From Salimicrobium halophilum (GTDB lineage: Bacteria; Bacillota; Bacilli; Bacillales; Halobacillaceae), in NCBI RefSeq assembly GCF_900100295.1, contig NZ_FNEV01000006.1:170447-234446 (forward strand): a stretch of DNA of 64,000 nucleotides, given 5' to 3'. Of the stretch, positions 1 through 9,030 are shown piece by piece (position 1 is the first letter of the stretch; every line of letters begins with the position of its first letter). The notes beneath the pieces are model-generated. The model had not been told where the DNA came from, made no database searches, and was given only the letters and a program-made list of their open reading frames with translations. The translations under genes and the position numbers were made by a program.

Positions 1-168
1 AACGTCGAATCCTGCGTTCTCACGGATTTTCTTCACGTCTTCTTTCGGGATGACGCCGAGTTCACTCCAGGCTTCACAGGCGAGGATCTCCACCTCGAGC
101 CAGGCGTTGAAGCGATTCTCTTCTTCCCAGATACTTCCCATTTCTTCTCTCGTATACCGTTCAATCAT
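1..168 (-). CDS. purB: Adenylosuccinate lyase, N-terminal part (runs off the window)
   Basis: Reverse-strand reading frame of 56 codons, open to the window edge, beginning [14 protein letters not shown]. This is the conserved N-terminus of adenylosuccinate lyase, which acts twice in purine synthesis (SAICAR to AICAR, and adenylosuccinate to AMP). An AGGAAAAGGA-type ribosome site lies just upstream. It follows purK by 12 nt, as in the pur operon of Bacillus (purE-purK-purB). Only the N-terminal helices are visible, so the catalytic residues cannot be checked. Confidence 0.9.
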   Translation of the reverse strand, partial: MIERYTREEMGSIWEEENRFNAWLEVEILACEAWSELGVIPKEDVKKIRENAGFDV

Positions 169-180
169 TCCTTTTCCTCC

Positions 181-1293
181 TTACCAATCCCTCATCCAGG
201 CCGGTTCTTTTTTCGCTATGTCATCGAGCGATGACCCTATTATCGTAACATGCCCCATTTTCCTTTGGGAGCGCGCTTCTTTTTTCCCGTAGTCATGCAG
301 GTGAACCTCTTCTTTATCCAGAGATTGAAGTAGAGCATCACGGTGTCTGCCGAGCACGTTGATCATCTTCGCTGCCGGGAAAGCGTGGACCGGGAGAAGC
401 GGAAGGCCGGCGATTGCTCTGATATGCTGTTCGAACTGGGAGACGTTACATGCTTCGATGGTGTAATGTCCTGAGTTATGAGGGCGAGGTGCCATCTCGT
501 TGAAGTATACCTGCCCCTCACTTACGAACCATTCGACAGCAAACGTGCCGACAACTCCGAGTTCTTCCGCAAGGACTTCGGTGTGCTTCCTGATTTCCGC
601 TTTGCCATCTTCCTCGAGAGAAGCAGGTATGGTCGTCGTGAACAGCACCTGATCCCGGTGGACGTTCTCAGCGACCGGGAAAAAGGAGATCTTTCCTTGC
701 TGGTCTCTTGTGAACACCTGGGATACTTCTTTGTCGATCGTCAGCCACTGCTCGACGATGTAATGCCCGTCTGCCATCTCTTTTTCCGTGTCCGCGAGAT
801 CCGCTTCATTTCTCAGAAGGAATTGACCTTTGCCGTCGTAGCCCCCGCTGATCGTTTTCATTACCGCAGGGTACCCGATGTCGTCTATAGCCGCCTTAAC
901 TTCTTCATACGTTTGAACAATTCTATATGCCGGGACGGGAATATCCGCTTTTTCAGCAAAACCTTTCTCCTTTTCGCGGTTTTGTGACACCGCGAGAGAT
1001 AGCGACCCTTGCGGCAATTTATCCTGACTTTCGAAAAAACGGGAAACTTCTGCATCGACGTTTTCAAATTCGTAAGTGATGACGTCCGAATAAGAGCCTA
1101 GCTCTTCCGCCGCTTTCATATCATCGTAGGCTGCTTGAATGTGTACATCCGCAACCTGTGCTGTGGGGCAATCAGCTGCAGGATCGAGAACGGCGATCCG
1201 ATAGCCCATATGCTTGGCGGCTGTCGCCATCATACGTCCGAGCTGTCCGCCTCCGAGAATGCCTATCGTCTGTCCCGGTTTAATCACATTCAT
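181..1293 (-). CDS. purK: N5-carboxyaminoimidazole ribonucleotide synthase
   Basis: 370 aa, the normal PurK length. It uses ATP and bicarbonate to turn AIR into N5-CAIR in purine synthesis. The N-terminal nucleotide-fold glycine motif [12 protein letters not shown] is at about residues 10-21, the ATP-grasp domain follows, and the conserved [18 protein letters not shown] segment sits near residues 265-282. Its start overlaps the end of purE by 14 nt and purB follows directly, so it is the second gene of the pur operon under the riboswitch at 1861-1928. Confidence 0.95.
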   Translation of the reverse strand: MNVIKPGQTIGILGGGQLGRMMATAAKHMGYRIAVLDPAADCPTAQVADVHIQAAYDDMKAAEELGSYSDVITYEFENVDAEVSRFFESQDKLPQGSLSLAVSQNREKEKGFAEKADIPVPAYRIVQTYEEVKAAIDDIGYPAVMKTISGGYDGKGQFLLRNEADLADTEKEMADGHYIVEQWLTIDKEVSQVFTRDQQGKISFFPVAENVHRDQVLFTTTIPASLEEDGKAEIRKHTEVLAEELGVVGTFAVEWFVSEGQVYFNEMAPRPHNSGHYTIEACNVSQFEQHIRAIAGLPLLPVHAFPAAKMINVLGRHRDALLQSLDKEEVHLHDYGKKEARSQRKMGHVTIIGSSLDDIAKKEPAWMRDW

Positions 1294-1774
1294 GCAGATC
1301 CCTCCTCATCTCTTCCACTTTTTCTTTCAACTGATTTTTGTATTCATGGAGGGAGGCGGCAACCGTCTCATCAAAACTTCCGATGATTTCAGCTGCTAGG
1401 ATCCCTGCGTTCTTCGCTCCGGCTTTTCCGATCGACACGGTCGCGACTGGTACACCACCAGGCATTTGAGCGATGGAAAGGAGGGAGTCCATTCCGTTCA
1501 ATGCTTTCGACTCGACAGGGACGCCGATGACAGGAAGCGTCGTTTTGGAAGCTACCATGCCCGGAAGATGAGCGGCACCCCCGGCTCCTGCAACGATGAT
1601 ATTCAACCCTCTTGCTCTCGCATGTTCCGCATACTCGAACATATCTTCCGGAGTACGGTGAGCGGAGATGATTTCTTTCTCATAATCGACTCCGAGGTCC
1701 TCCAGTACCGAACAGGTCTCTTCCATCACCGACCAGTCCGAAATGCTACCCATGATTACTCCGACTTTTGCCAT
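1280..1774 (-). CDS. purE: N5-carboxyaminoimidazole ribonucleotide mutase
   Basis: 164 aa from the ATG chosen here; a GTG one codon upstream (1777) is equally well spaced from the AGAAGGG ribosome site. Class I PurE: MGSISDW loop at residues 8-14, SAHRTPE motif near residue 40, and the [11 protein letters not shown] segment near residue 70 that forms the CAIR site. It moves the carboxyl group from N5 to C4 of the imidazole ring. First gene of the pur operon; the leader carries a guanine riboswitch and terminator, and a PurR box pair lies upstream. Confidence 0.95.
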   Translation of the reverse strand: MAKVGVIMGSISDWSVMEETCSVLEDLGVDYEKEIISAHRTPEDMFEYAEHARARGLNIIVAGAGGAAHLPGMVASKTTLPVIGVPVESKALNGMDSLLSIAQMPGGVPVATVSIGKAGAKNAGILAAEIIGSFDETVAASLHEYKNQLKEKVEEMRRDLHECD

Positions 1775-1792
1775 CACCAGTCATCCCTTCTA

Positions 1793-1840
1793 TAAAAAAA
1801 TCCTGTGGACCACCCCTCATGAGAGGAGGATCCACAGGAT
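1793..1840 (-). terminator. Riboswitch-controlled terminator before purE
   Basis: On the minus strand ATCCTGTGGA and TCCACAGGAT pair around a loop and are followed by seven T residues. It lies between the guanine aptamer and purE, the expected place for a transcription-termination platform that is formed when guanine is bound. Confidence 0.85.
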
Positions 1841-1860
1841 ATACGTCGCCCGGGGTCTCC

Positions 1861-1928
1861 CCTCATAGTCCGGTCATTTACGGCGACCAGGTAGAGACGA
1901 ACGATCCATATCATCGTTCTATATGAGG
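1861..1928 (-). promoter_or_regulatory. Guanine riboswitch aptamer, purE leader
   Basis: The minus strand reads a complete purine aptamer: P1 arms CCTCATA (1922-1928) and its complement TATGAGG (1861-1867), the conserved GATATGG, GTCTCTACC and CCGTAAATG core segments, and a closing GACTATG. The pyrimidine in GAYTATG that pairs with the ligand is C, which is the guanine type (adenine aptamers have T). Coupled to the terminator at 1793-1840, it should shut off purEKB when guanine is plentiful. Confidence 0.93.
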
Positions 1929-1953
1929 TTCGGTTATCCGTTTTTCTATTCAA

Positions 1954-1983
1954 AGCATAACAAGCCCCGAAAGCAAATGTCAA
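1954..1983 (-). promoter_or_regulatory. purE promoter
   Basis: Minus strand TTGACA (1978-1983), an 18-nt spacer and TATGCT (1954-1959). It lies just upstream of the aptamer, so transcription would start close to the P1 stem. A SigA-type promoter with a perfect -35 box. Confidence 0.65.
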
Positions 1984-1986
1984 CAA

Positions 1987-2030
1987 AATACGAATTATAT
2001 TTGCATCCATTTTTTATAATGTTCGTGTTT
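1987..2030 (-). promoter_or_regulatory. Candidate PurR box pair upstream of purE
   Basis: Plus-strand text holds AAATACGAATTAT (CGAA at 1991-1994) and, inverted, ATAATGTTCGTGTTT (TTCG at 2022-2025). The two cores are 27 nt apart, which is the spacing of the paired PurBoxes (CGAACATTA, 16-17 nt, TAATGTTCG) known for Bacillus PurR. The second box is close to consensus, the first is weaker. Placement directly upstream of the -35 box fits repression of purE. Confidence 0.6.
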
Positions 2031-2227
2031 TACATCTTTTTCGCTTCAAAAACGATTTTCCGGTCCACCGGCTTCATTTCCCCGTCCACTTCCTCGAAGA
2101 CGGGTTCTTCGTTCCGCCTTACCGGCATGAACCCTTCTGCCTTTATACGGTCGAGACACTCATCAATCGTTTCTCCTGTCCCGACTTCAAATCGCTTCTT
2201 GTTGCTTTCTTTCTTCTTTTTGGCCAC
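2030..2227 (-). CDS. yebG: NETI-motif small protein (YebG-like)
   Basis: 65 aa starting at GTG (2225-2227), chosen because AAGGAG at 2237-2242 is 9 nt upstream; an in-frame ATG at 2248 would put the ribosome site inside the gene. The sequence ETIDECLDRIKAEGFMPVRR resembles the small Firmicute NETI family; the motif here reads GETI instead of NETI. Basic N-terminus (AKKKKE). Function unknown. In Bacillus subtilis yebG is also found just before purE, so both neighbour order and sequence support the call. Confidence 0.75.
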   Translation of the reverse strand: MAKKKKESNKKRFEVGTGETIDECLDRIKAEGFMPVRRNEEPVFEEVDGEMKPVDRKIVFEAKKM

Positions 2228-2278
2228 AGTTATCTTCTCCTTCTTCATTCATCTTCCTTCCAGTATACCGGAAAGAAC

Positions 2279-3613
2279 CTACGCCAAAAAGATGAAGTAA
2301 AGAATGAAGATGACGAACAGTCCGTACATGATCGGATGAATCTCTTTCACTCTTCCTTTCAAAAGCATGGTGATCGGATAGAAAATGAAGCCCATCGCGA
2401 TTCCGGTAGCGATACTGTACGTAAGCGGCATCGCCGTGATGACGAGGAACGAAGGGACAGCGATCTCGAACTGATCCCATTCGATGGCTCTCAAAGAAGA
2501 TGCCATGAGCACGCCGACGATGATCAGTGCCGGAGCCGTAACCTCTGCCGTGATGATACCGAGAAGCGGAGAGAAGAAGAGCGCCAGCAGGAAGAAGAGC
2601 GCTGTAACGACAGAGGTGAACCCTGTCCGTCCTCCGGCTCCTACCCCGGCGGTCGACTCGATATAGGACGTGGTCGTAGACGTCCCCATCACGGCACCAG
2701 CAACGGTAGCTGCCGAGTCGGAGAAGAGAGCTCTTCCGGCACGCGGCAACTTGTTATCTTTCATGAATCCTGCCTGAGAAGCTACAGCGACGAGCGTTCC
2801 AGCTGTATCAAAGAAATCGACGAATAGGAACGTCAGGATGACTCCGAGCATCTGCATCGTGAAAATATCATCCAAGTGGGTGAAAGCTTCTCCGAAGGTA
2901 GGAGCCATGCTCGGAGCAGCGCTCACCACATCTCCCATCGATGTCGGTGCTGCGATAAGACCCGTGATCATCCCTACGATTGATGTCAGAATCATGCCGT
3001 AGAAAATTCCTCCGTGGTACCCGAGCGCAAGAAAAATGACGGAAATGAAGATTCCGAAGACCGCAAGTAACGTAGTAGGTTCCAGGATATTCCCCAGCTG
3101 CACGAGGGTCGCGTCACTGTTCTCGACGATCCCCGCATTCTGGAAGCCGATGAAGGCGATGTACAAGCCGATCCCGGCACCGACCGCAAGCTTCAGGTTG
3201 GGTGGAATGGCGTTGATGATCGTCTGGCGCAGGCCGGTGACTGTCAATACGATAAAAATGAGTCCGGAAGCAAGAACACCCGCAAGCGCCGTTTCCCATG
3301 GGATACCAAAGCCCAGAACGACCGTGTAAGCGAAGAACGCATTCAATCCCATGCCGGGAGCAAGTGCAATCGGGTATCGTGCGAACACACCCATAATCAG
3401 CGTACCGAGAGCAGCCGACAAGGCGGTAGCTGTAAACACAGCACCTTTATCGATCCGGTCCACTCCTTCCGGCAACTGCTCAATTCCATCAAGCGCTAAG
3501 GTCGAAGGGTTGACGAACAGGATGTATGCCATCGCTAAGAATGTCGTCAGTCCGGCGATGAATTCCTGCCTGTAATTCGTTTTATTCTTTTCAAATTGGA
3601 AAAATTTCTTCAT
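2279..3613 (-). CDS. pbuG: Hypoxanthine/guanine permease, AzgA-type NCS2 family
   Basis: 444 aa, very hydrophobic, with about 12-14 membrane segments. The N-terminal motif NYRQEFIAGLTTFLAMAYI, the GMGLNAFFAY segment near residue 90 and DFFDTAGTLVAVA near residue 265 are typical of AzgA-type purine permeases, which import hypoxanthine and guanine with protons. It has its own guanine riboswitch and terminator (3655-3789), and lies between guaA and yebG as pbuG does in B. subtilis. Substrate within the purines is inferred from family and context. Confidence 0.88.
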   Translation of the reverse strand: MKKFFQFEKNKTNYRQEFIAGLTTFLAMAYILFVNPSTLALDGIEQLPEGVDRIDKGAVFTATALSAALGTLIMGVFARYPIALAPGMGLNAFFAYTVVLGFGIPWETALAGVLASGLIFIVLTVTGLRQTIINAIPPNLKLAVGAGIGLYIAFIGFQNAGIVENSDATLVQLGNILEPTTLLAVFGIFISVIFLALGYHGGIFYGMILTSIVGMITGLIAAPTSMGDVVSAAPSMAPTFGEAFTHLDDIFTMQMLGVILTFLFVDFFDTAGTLVAVASQAGFMKDNKLPRAGRALFSDSAATVAGAVMGTSTTTSYIESTAGVGAGGRTGFTSVVTALFFLLALFFSPLLGIITAEVTAPALIIVGVLMASSLRAIEWDQFEIAVPSFLVITAMPLTYSIATGIAMGFIFYPITMLLKGRVKEIHPIMYGLFVIFILYFIFLA

Positions 3614-3654
3614 GATGTATTTCCCTCCATTTTCTACATTTTATAGGAGCAAAT

Positions 3655-3680
3655 AAAAAACCCCCGGTATAACCGAGGGT
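3655..3680 (-). terminator. Riboswitch-controlled terminator before pbuG
   Basis: Minus strand AACCCTCGGTTATACCGGGGG forms a GC-rich hairpin followed by TTTTTTATTT. It sits between the aptamer at 3725-3789 and pbuG. Confidence 0.83.
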
Positions 3681-3724
3681 TTCGCTAGCTCCGGAAAAGA
3701 ACGACGAACGTCTCCTTTCCCAAA

Positions 3725-3789
3725 ACGTAGTCGGACAATTTACGGTCGTCCGGTAGAAACTTATGGGCCTTATCCCCAAGATTATACGT
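3725..3789 (-). promoter_or_regulatory. Guanine riboswitch aptamer, pbuG leader
   Basis: Minus strand carries P1 arms ACGTA/TACGT, the GTTTCTACC and CCGTAAATTG core segments, P3 pairing GGAC/GTCC, and GACTACG, with C at the ligand-pairing position, hence guanine/hypoxanthine class. The ATAAGG segment replaces the usual ATATGG. The aptamer begins only some 20 nt after the guaA stop codon, so its promoter must lie in or at the end of guaA; I could not identify it. Confidence 0.88.
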
Positions 3790-3810
3790 CAGTATCTTTC
3801 TATTCAGTTC

Positions 3811-5349
3811 TTATTCCCATTCGATTGTTGCAGGTGGCTTACTTGTCACATCATACACGACACGGTTGATGTGATCGACTTCGTTCACGAGTCTCGTCGA
3901 TACTTTCTCAAGGACGTGCCACGGGATTCGCGCCCAATCCGATGTCATACCGTCGATGGACGTCACTGCACGGATGCCGATCGTATGATCATACGTCCGC
4001 TCATCTCCCATGACTCCGACCGACTTGATGTTCGGAAGTACGGTGAAATACTGCCAGATATCGCGGTCGAGTCCCGCTTCCTTTATTTCTTCCCGTAGAA
4101 TCGCATCGGATTCACGGACGATTTCAAGCTTCTCTTCATCAAGCGCTCCGAGAATACGGATGGAGAGCCCAGGTCCCGGGAAAGGCTGACGCCAAACGAT
4201 ATGTTCCGGTACTCCGAGCTCTGTTCCTAGCTCACGGACTTCATCTTTGAAAAGCGTATTGAGCGGCTCGATCAGCTTGAGTTCCATATCTTCCGGCAGA
4301 CCACCGACGTTATGGTGGGACTTGATCGTCTGAGCCGTTTCCGTTCCGCTTTCGATGATGTCCGTATAGAGGGTCCCCTGCGCTAGATAGTCGACGTCTT
4401 TGATCTTAGCCGCTTCTTCGTCGAAGACCTGGATGAATTCGTTGCCGATGATTTTCCGTTTCTCTTCCGGGTCGTCCACGCCGTCGAGTTTACCGAGGAA
4501 ACGGTCTTTGGCATCGACGCGGACGATATTCATATTGAATCCGTCCCCGAGGAAACGCATGACGTCGTCCCCTTCATTCTTCCTCAAAAGTCCGTGATCG
4601 ACGAAGATGCACGTAAGCTGATCGCCGATCGCTCGGTGAATGAGTGCGGCCACGACGGAAGAATCGACCCCGCCGCTCAATCCGCACAAGACATTGCGAT
4701 CGCCGACTTCCGCACGGATTTTCTCCACTTCGAGATCGATGAAGTGTTCCATCGTCCAGTCCGCCGTCGCGTCACATACGTCAAACACGAAGCTGCGAAG
4801 CAAGTCATTGCCGTATTCGGAGTGGCGGACTTCCGGGTGGAACTGGACCCCGTACAATTTACGATCCTTATCGCTGATCGCCGCTACCGGGCAGGAAGCA
4901 CTCGTAGCGTCTACCTGGAACCCTTCCGGCGCTTCGATCACTTTGTCGCTGTGACTCATCCATACGACCTGCTCGACAGGTGTCTTCTGGAAAAGTAGCG
5001 AATCATTCTTCACGGTGATGTCCGCTTTTCCGTATTCACGCTCATTGGCCCGCTCGACGCGCCCTTCGAAGTGATGGGTCATCAGCTGCATGCCGTAACA
5101 GATCCCGAGAATCGGGATATCCAGGTCGAAAATCGCCTCATCACAGCGGAAGCTCTCCTCCCCGTATACACTGTTCGGCCCACCGGAGAGCACGATCCCA
5201 CTAGGGTTCAGCTCTTTGATTTCTTCTGCCGTCATTTTATGAGAATGCAGTTCACTGTAAACGCCGAATTCACGGATCCGTCTCGTGATCAGCTGATTGT
5301 ATTGACTTCCGAAATCCAGAACGAGAATCATTCCTTCAACCTTTTCCAT
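3811..5349 (-). CDS. guaA: GMP synthase (glutamine-hydrolysing)
   Basis: 512 aa from the ATG at 5349 (family about 513 aa); a ribosome site AGAGGG is 6 nt upstream, and the longer upstream frame runs through the leader and is rejected. The amidotransferase domain has LSGGPNSVY and the nucleophile motif [13 protein letters not shown] completes its triad. The ATP-pyrophosphatase domain starts around residue 205 with the P-loop SGGVDSSV, and the C-terminal dimerisation domain ends in KPPATIEWE. It converts XMP to GMP. Unusually, it is itself preceded by a guanine riboswitch. Confidence 0.96.
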   Translation of the reverse strand: MEKVEGMILVLDFGSQYNQLITRRIREFGVYSELHSHKMTAEEIKELNPSGIVLSGGPNSVYGEESFRCDEAIFDLDIPILGICYGMQLMTHHFEGRVERANEREYGKADITVKNDSLLFQKTPVEQVVWMSHSDKVIEAPEGFQVDATSASCPVAAISDKDRKLYGVQFHPEVRHSEYGNDLLRSFVFDVCDATADWTMEHFIDLEVEKIRAEVGDRNVLCGLSGGVDSSVVAALIHRAIGDQLTCIFVDHGLLRKNEGDDVMRFLGDGFNMNIVRVDAKDRFLGKLDGVDDPEEKRKIIGNEFIQVFDEEAAKIKDVDYLAQGTLYTDIIESGTETAQTIKSHHNVGGLPEDMELKLIEPLNTLFKDEVRELGTELGVPEHIVWRQPFPGPGLSIRILGALDEEKLEIVRESDAILREEIKEAGLDRDIWQYFTVLPNIKSVGVMGDERTYDHTIGIRAVTSIDGMTSDWARIPWHVLEKVSTRLVNEVDHINRVVYDVTSKPPATIEWE

Positions 5350-5402
5350 ATCTGTCCCTCTTTCCTTATCTATGACTTCGCTCAGCCTATCCCCGATACT
5401 AT

Positions 5403-5440
5403 AAAAAAATCTGCCTACTCTAAACAGGAGAAGGCAGAAA
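5403..5440 (-). terminator. Riboswitch-controlled terminator before guaA
   Basis: Minus strand TCTGCC and GGCAGA pair around a loop and are followed by seven T residues and ATAG. It lies between the guanine aptamer and the guaA start. Confidence 0.83.
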
Positions 5441-5463
5441 TGGACATACACGTCGCGATTCCT

Positions 5464-5536
5464 GCCTTCATAGTCAGAACATTTACGGTGTTCCGGTAGA
5501 GACTTTCGGTCCTTATTACCGAGGATATATGAAGGC
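5464..5536 (-). promoter_or_regulatory. Guanine riboswitch aptamer, guaA leader
   Basis: Minus strand: P1 arms GCCTTCATA and TATGAAGGC (9 bp), the GTCTCTACC and CCGTAAATG cores, and GACTATG with the guanine-specific C. With the terminator at 5403-5440 it should switch GMP synthase off when guanine is high. P2 is GGACCGAAAG-like and compatible with the fold. Confidence 0.92.
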
Positions 5537-5539
5537 TTA

Positions 5540-5582
5540 TTCGATTGTTACCCATTCTAACAATCGAATTTTGCAGAATCAA
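5540..5582 (-). promoter_or_regulatory. guaA promoter overlapped by a perfect inverted repeat
   Basis: Minus strand TTGATT (5577-5582), 17 nt, TAGAAT (5554-5559), directly before the aptamer. An exact 11-bp inverted repeat, TTCGATTGTTA and TAACAATCGAA with a 7-nt centre, covers 5540-5568 and straddles the -10 box and probable start site. That position suits an operator; there is no T-run after it on the minus strand, which argues against a plain terminator for yebA. The protein that would bind is unknown. Confidence 0.55.
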
Positions 5583-7780
5583 GACAATGCTTTTTTAATT
5601 AAATTTTCCCATAATTCAGATATATCGTTTCTCTGCAGGCGGTCTTCTTTCCGGTACACAAGACGTTCGTACTGATTCGTAAGACGCTGCATATCATTAC
5701 CTTCAAAACGATGGTCGATCGCTTTCGCATAAGCACGCAACGTTTCATCGGATCTGCGCTTCGCGATTCTTTTATCCAGAACGTTGAGCAGATGACGATA
5801 AGAGGACTGGAACGCATCTGCATCTCCCTGTCTCCGGAAGCGTCTTCCGTAATACCAGGAGAGCCAGCGAAGTCTTGTCAGGTAAAGAGCGATCCCGATA
5901 ACACTCAGGACGCCGAGCGCTGAAAGCAGGATGGTCGTCCCGGAGATTCCGTCGTTCCCGCCTGAAGCAGTTCCGGCTGTTTCTTCCTCTTCCTCACCGA
6001 TCTGCTGTGGGTTCCCCTGTTCTTCCTGTTCCGGGGTATCCACTTCCGGACTTTCCGTTTCATCTTGACCGGATTCGGATGGGTCTGTGTCCACTTCCGT
6101 ATAGAAGTCCGCATTGTTCGTGAATCCTTGCGTAGGTTCAAATGGCACCCAGCCGACATCCGGGAAGTACACTTCCACCCAGGAATGGGCGTTGGCACTG
6201 GTGACATCATAAGAATTCATCGTCGTATCGAACAGTTCCGTATCCGTATCCGTCAGCTCTCCGCCCGTGAATCCTTTCACCCAGCGGGCAGGGATCCCCT
6301 CGGCACGAAGCATGACAATCATGGACGTCGAGTAGTTATCACAATACCCCTGTTGCGTCTCGAACACGAATTGATCGACGTAGTCTTCGTCTTCTTCTGG
6401 GACGGCGACATCGGTCGTCGTATATTCGAACCCGTTGCTGCTGAAATACGACTCGACGGCTTTCGCTTTATCATAGCGGTTATCGTGCTCTGCGGTAATT
6501 TCGGCAGCAAGCTCTCTCGTTCTTTGTGTAACGGATGATGGAAGCTGCAGATATTTCTCCTGGATGGAGGCAGGGTCTCCCCCCGTCACGTCCCGGAGAG
6601 TATTCAACTCGAACGAAGGAGCATCATAGTTGAGAGAATACCGTTCCGGCTGTACCGAATCGTTACCTGCTCTCGTTTCCATCTCTCCGGTCTGTGTGTG
6701 CAACGCGATATCTATCGGACGTTCCAGGTTCCCTAAAGATGTCACGCCATAAGGATAGACGAGCTTCCGGAAATTCGCTTGATCTGTGAAATCAAGGAAG
6801 CCCCGGGAAGGTTCCGCTTCCACATCGTCTTCAAACGTGGAATATTCGAGCTCATCAGGACCAACGGATGTGACCGGCTGTTCCAGTGTGTCTTCCCACC
6901 CTTTTCCGGTATAGCGGTCCTTCGACTCGATTCTCCAGTACTGACGGTCCCGGACGACGGCCTGGAACACAAGCGTGTCATCCTGGACAAACGAACCGCC
7001 GAGCCTGGAATCATTCTCTCCATACCCGACCTTCTGCACGACATTCCCATTTCCTCCAGGGCCTATCCCTCCGGTAGCACTTTGAAGATAAGGGACCGGA
7101 TCCGGCCACTGAGGTGCGAATTTCGGCAGAATCGTAGCTCCTACAGCAGCGATAAGAATCACGGTGATCAAAGGAATAGCGGAAAACAGGGGATTCCGGG
7201 AGCGGCGTCCCACATCTTCTCCTCCGAATTCCCGCTGCACATGAAGGAGCCCGAGCACGACCATCGCGATGATGAACGTCCGGATGATCGAAGCCTGCCC
7301 TTCATATGGCGTGAACGTATCGATGATCGTAATATAAACGAACGTCAGCACAATAAAGAAAAAGGCCTTTCTCGCTATGACTAACCAGAAATGCAGCAGA
7401 TAACTGACCAGCCACAATAACACAAGGAACAAGAAACTCCGGAAAAAGGCGGTCAGCTCCCACCACTCTTGAGCTGTCACAGCCTGCAAGTTATAGGAAA
7501 GCTGATTATATACGATGAGCCACCATGCTTCGCTGAAAATCCGTTCTCCGATGAAAAGCCCGTCCAGAATGAACAGAAGCCCCAGTAACTTCAAGGGGAC
7601 AGCGAAATACCACGGCACTTGCATAAACGTCAAAAAGAAACAAAACGCGGCGTATAAATAAAAAATACTCACGCTCTGTGTATCGGTCAGTATGTCGAGC
7701 GGCCATAGCCACTCCAGCAGAAGGAGAAACCCTCCGGCATATACAAGAAACAACAACAGCGAGGAGGATTTTTCCTTCAT
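5579..7780 (-). CDS. yebA: Membrane transglutaminase-like protein (YebA/TgpA type)
   Basis: 733 aa. The start at 7780 is set by GGAGGTG 9 nt upstream and by the ATGA overlap with the DUF58 gene. Five or six membrane segments occupy residues 5-190. A transglutaminase-core domain follows (QGYCDNYS with the catalytic Cys, then ANAHSWVEVYFPDVGWVPFEPT with His and Asp), then an acidic Glu/Gly/Ser-rich linker, one more membrane segment and a DUF4129-like cytoplasmic tail. Third gene of the MoxR-DUF58-transglutaminase operon seen in many bacteria and just before guaA in B. subtilis. Substrate is unknown. Confidence 0.85.
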   Translation of the reverse strand: MKEKSSSLLLFLVYAGGFLLLLEWLWPLDILTDTQSVSIFYLYAAFCFFLTFMQVPWYFAVPLKLLGLLFILDGLFIGERIFSEAWWLIVYNQLSYNLQAVTAQEWWELTAFFRSFLFLVLLWLVSYLLHFWLVIARKAFFFIVLTFVYITIIDTFTPYEGQASIIRTFIIAMVVLGLLHVQREFGGEDVGRRSRNPLFSAIPLITVILIAAVGATILPKFAPQWPDPVPYLQSATGGIGPGGNGNVVQKVGYGENDSRLGGSFVQDDTLVFQAVVRDRQYWRIESKDRYTGKGWEDTLEQPVTSVGPDELEYSTFEDDVEAEPSRGFLDFTDQANFRKLVYPYGVTSLGNLERPIDIALHTQTGEMETRAGNDSVQPERYSLNYDAPSFELNTLRDVTGGDPASIQEKYLQLPSSVTQRTRELAAEITAEHDNRYDKAKAVESYFSSNGFEYTTTDVAVPEEDEDYVDQFVFETQQGYCDNYSTSMIVMLRAEGIPARWVKGFTGGELTDTDTELFDTTMNSYDVTSANAHSWVEVYFPDVGWVPFEPTQGFTNNADFYTEVDTDPSESGQDETESPEVDTPEQEEQGNPQQIGEEEEETAGTASGGNDGISGTTILLSALGVLSVIGIALYLTRLRWLSWYYGRRFRRQGDADAFQSSYRHLLNVLDKRIAKRRSDETLRAYAKAIDHRFEGNDMQRLTNQYERLVYRKEDRLQRNDISELWENLIKKALS

Positions 7781-9030
7781 GCTTTCACCTCCATTTCCGC
7801 ATGCGCCCATTCTTTCTCCGTCAGCGCCTTCACATACACACCCCGGTCCCGCAATTCTTTTGCAAGTTTCTGATTTTCGAAGGTCCACTCCTCTTCAGGA
7901 GTGACGACGAAGAATAGCAGCTGCTTGCAGTAAGGTGCCAGACGCAGCAGACTTTCCTTGATTCCGGAATCGAAGGTCGCACTGACGATCATCAGAACAG
8001 CCTGTTTCGGCAGAGAGGTGTGTTCTTTCGCTATCTCTTTCGGGAAATCTCCCGTTTCATCCGGTTGAAGTTTGGCAAGATGATAGCGGATCATCTCCCG
8101 CTGGCGTTCAGAGTGGATGGCAGGCACGAGTCTCCGTTCGTTTCCGATAGACAGGAAAGAAAGATCCTGCGACTGACGGGACAGCGTATGAAGAAGGGAG
8201 TAGGCGAACTCGATCGCTCCTTCGAACTTTACGGAGGGGCCTTCATTTGTGATACCGTTCAGAATCAGAAAAGATTCGGAGCTTTTCTCCTGCTCGAACT
8301 CTTTGGTCATCATTTTGTTCTTACGGGCCGTGGCTTTCCAGTCTACCCAGGACATCCGGTCTCCTGGTGCGTACTCTCTGAGCCCAGCAACCATGTTCGA
8401 CTGTTTTTCTTTGAAACTTCTGGAAGCGGTCGCTCCCTGTTCGAAGGCACGGGAATGAAGAGAAAAGGAAACCTTCCGTTTGGAGGGATATACCAGAAAC
8501 TGTCCTTCGGAATCGATCTCCCATTCTTTACGCACGAACCCGAAGAAATCTCCGGTGCGGACCCGTACCGAGCCGAAATGATGATCTCCACGCGGGACAT
8601 GTTCCAGACGATAACGGAGCCGGAACGTCTTTTGGAACCACGGGAAAAGCACCTGCTTCATCGTCCGTTCCACCACAGGCTCGTCCCAGGATACGAATTT
8701 CTCCCGGGCTCTGTCCTCCCTTTGCAGCGTATCAGGAAAAGATTCCTCTATCGTCATGTAATACAAAGGGAACGGAAAGGAACGGTGGGCCTCCAGTTCG
8801 ATGACCACCGAGTCTCCAGCCTCCACCAATCTCTTCGAAGGGCGCCTGGTCACTTTCCAGTCCGACAAAGGATATAACAGAAGAGCTGTCATGTAGATGA
8901 GGAAAGGAAGAAAAGCGTAGAAGAGGAACCAGCTTACGAATCCTCCCTGGAACATCGCATAGGAAAAAAGAATGGCAAACAGCAGGATCAGAAACAGGAA
9001 CTTCCCTACGTATAGCAACTTCTCTTTCAT
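7777..9030 (-). CDS. yeaD: DUF58 domain protein
   Basis: 417 aa with two N-terminal membrane segments (about residues 8-60), a beta-rich middle and a C-terminal DUF58 region marked by REYAPGDRMSWVDWKATAR near residue 205. DUF58 is distantly related to von Willebrand A domains and is nearly always paired with MoxR ATPases. It overlaps both neighbours by 4 nt (ATGA), so translation is coupled to the ATPase upstream and the transglutaminase downstream. The molecular role is not established. Confidence 0.85.
   Translation of the reverse strand: MKEKLLYVGKFLFLILLFAILFSYAMFQGGFVSWFLFYAFLPFLIYMTALLLYPLSDWKVTRRPSKRLVEAGDSVVIELEAHRSFPFPLYYMTIEESFPDTLQREDRAREKFVSWDEPVVERTMKQVLFPWFQKTFRLRYRLEHVPRGDHHFGSVRVRTGDFFGFVRKEWEIDSEGQFLVYPSKRKVSFSLHSRAFEQGATASRSFKEKQSNMVAGLREYAPGDRMSWVDWKATARKNKMMTKEFEQEKSSESFLILNGITNEGPSVKFEGAIEFAYSLLHTLSRQSQDLSFLSIGNERRLVPAIHSERQREMIRYHLAKLQPDETGDFPKEIAKEHTSLPKQAVLMIVSATFDSGIKESLLRLAPYCKQLLFFVVTPEEEWTFENQKLAKELRDRGVYVKALTEKEWAHAEMEVKA

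Noticed and set aside
3811..3835. ATTCGATTGTT shared between the pbuG upstream region and the guaA palindrome
   Set aside because: Near pbuG these bases encode the GuaA C-terminus (ATIEWE), there is no second arm, so the match is most likely chance.
8020..8877. 285-codon plus-strand frame over the DUF58 gene
   Set aside because: Antisense shadow produced by codon bias of the real gene; no family resemblance.
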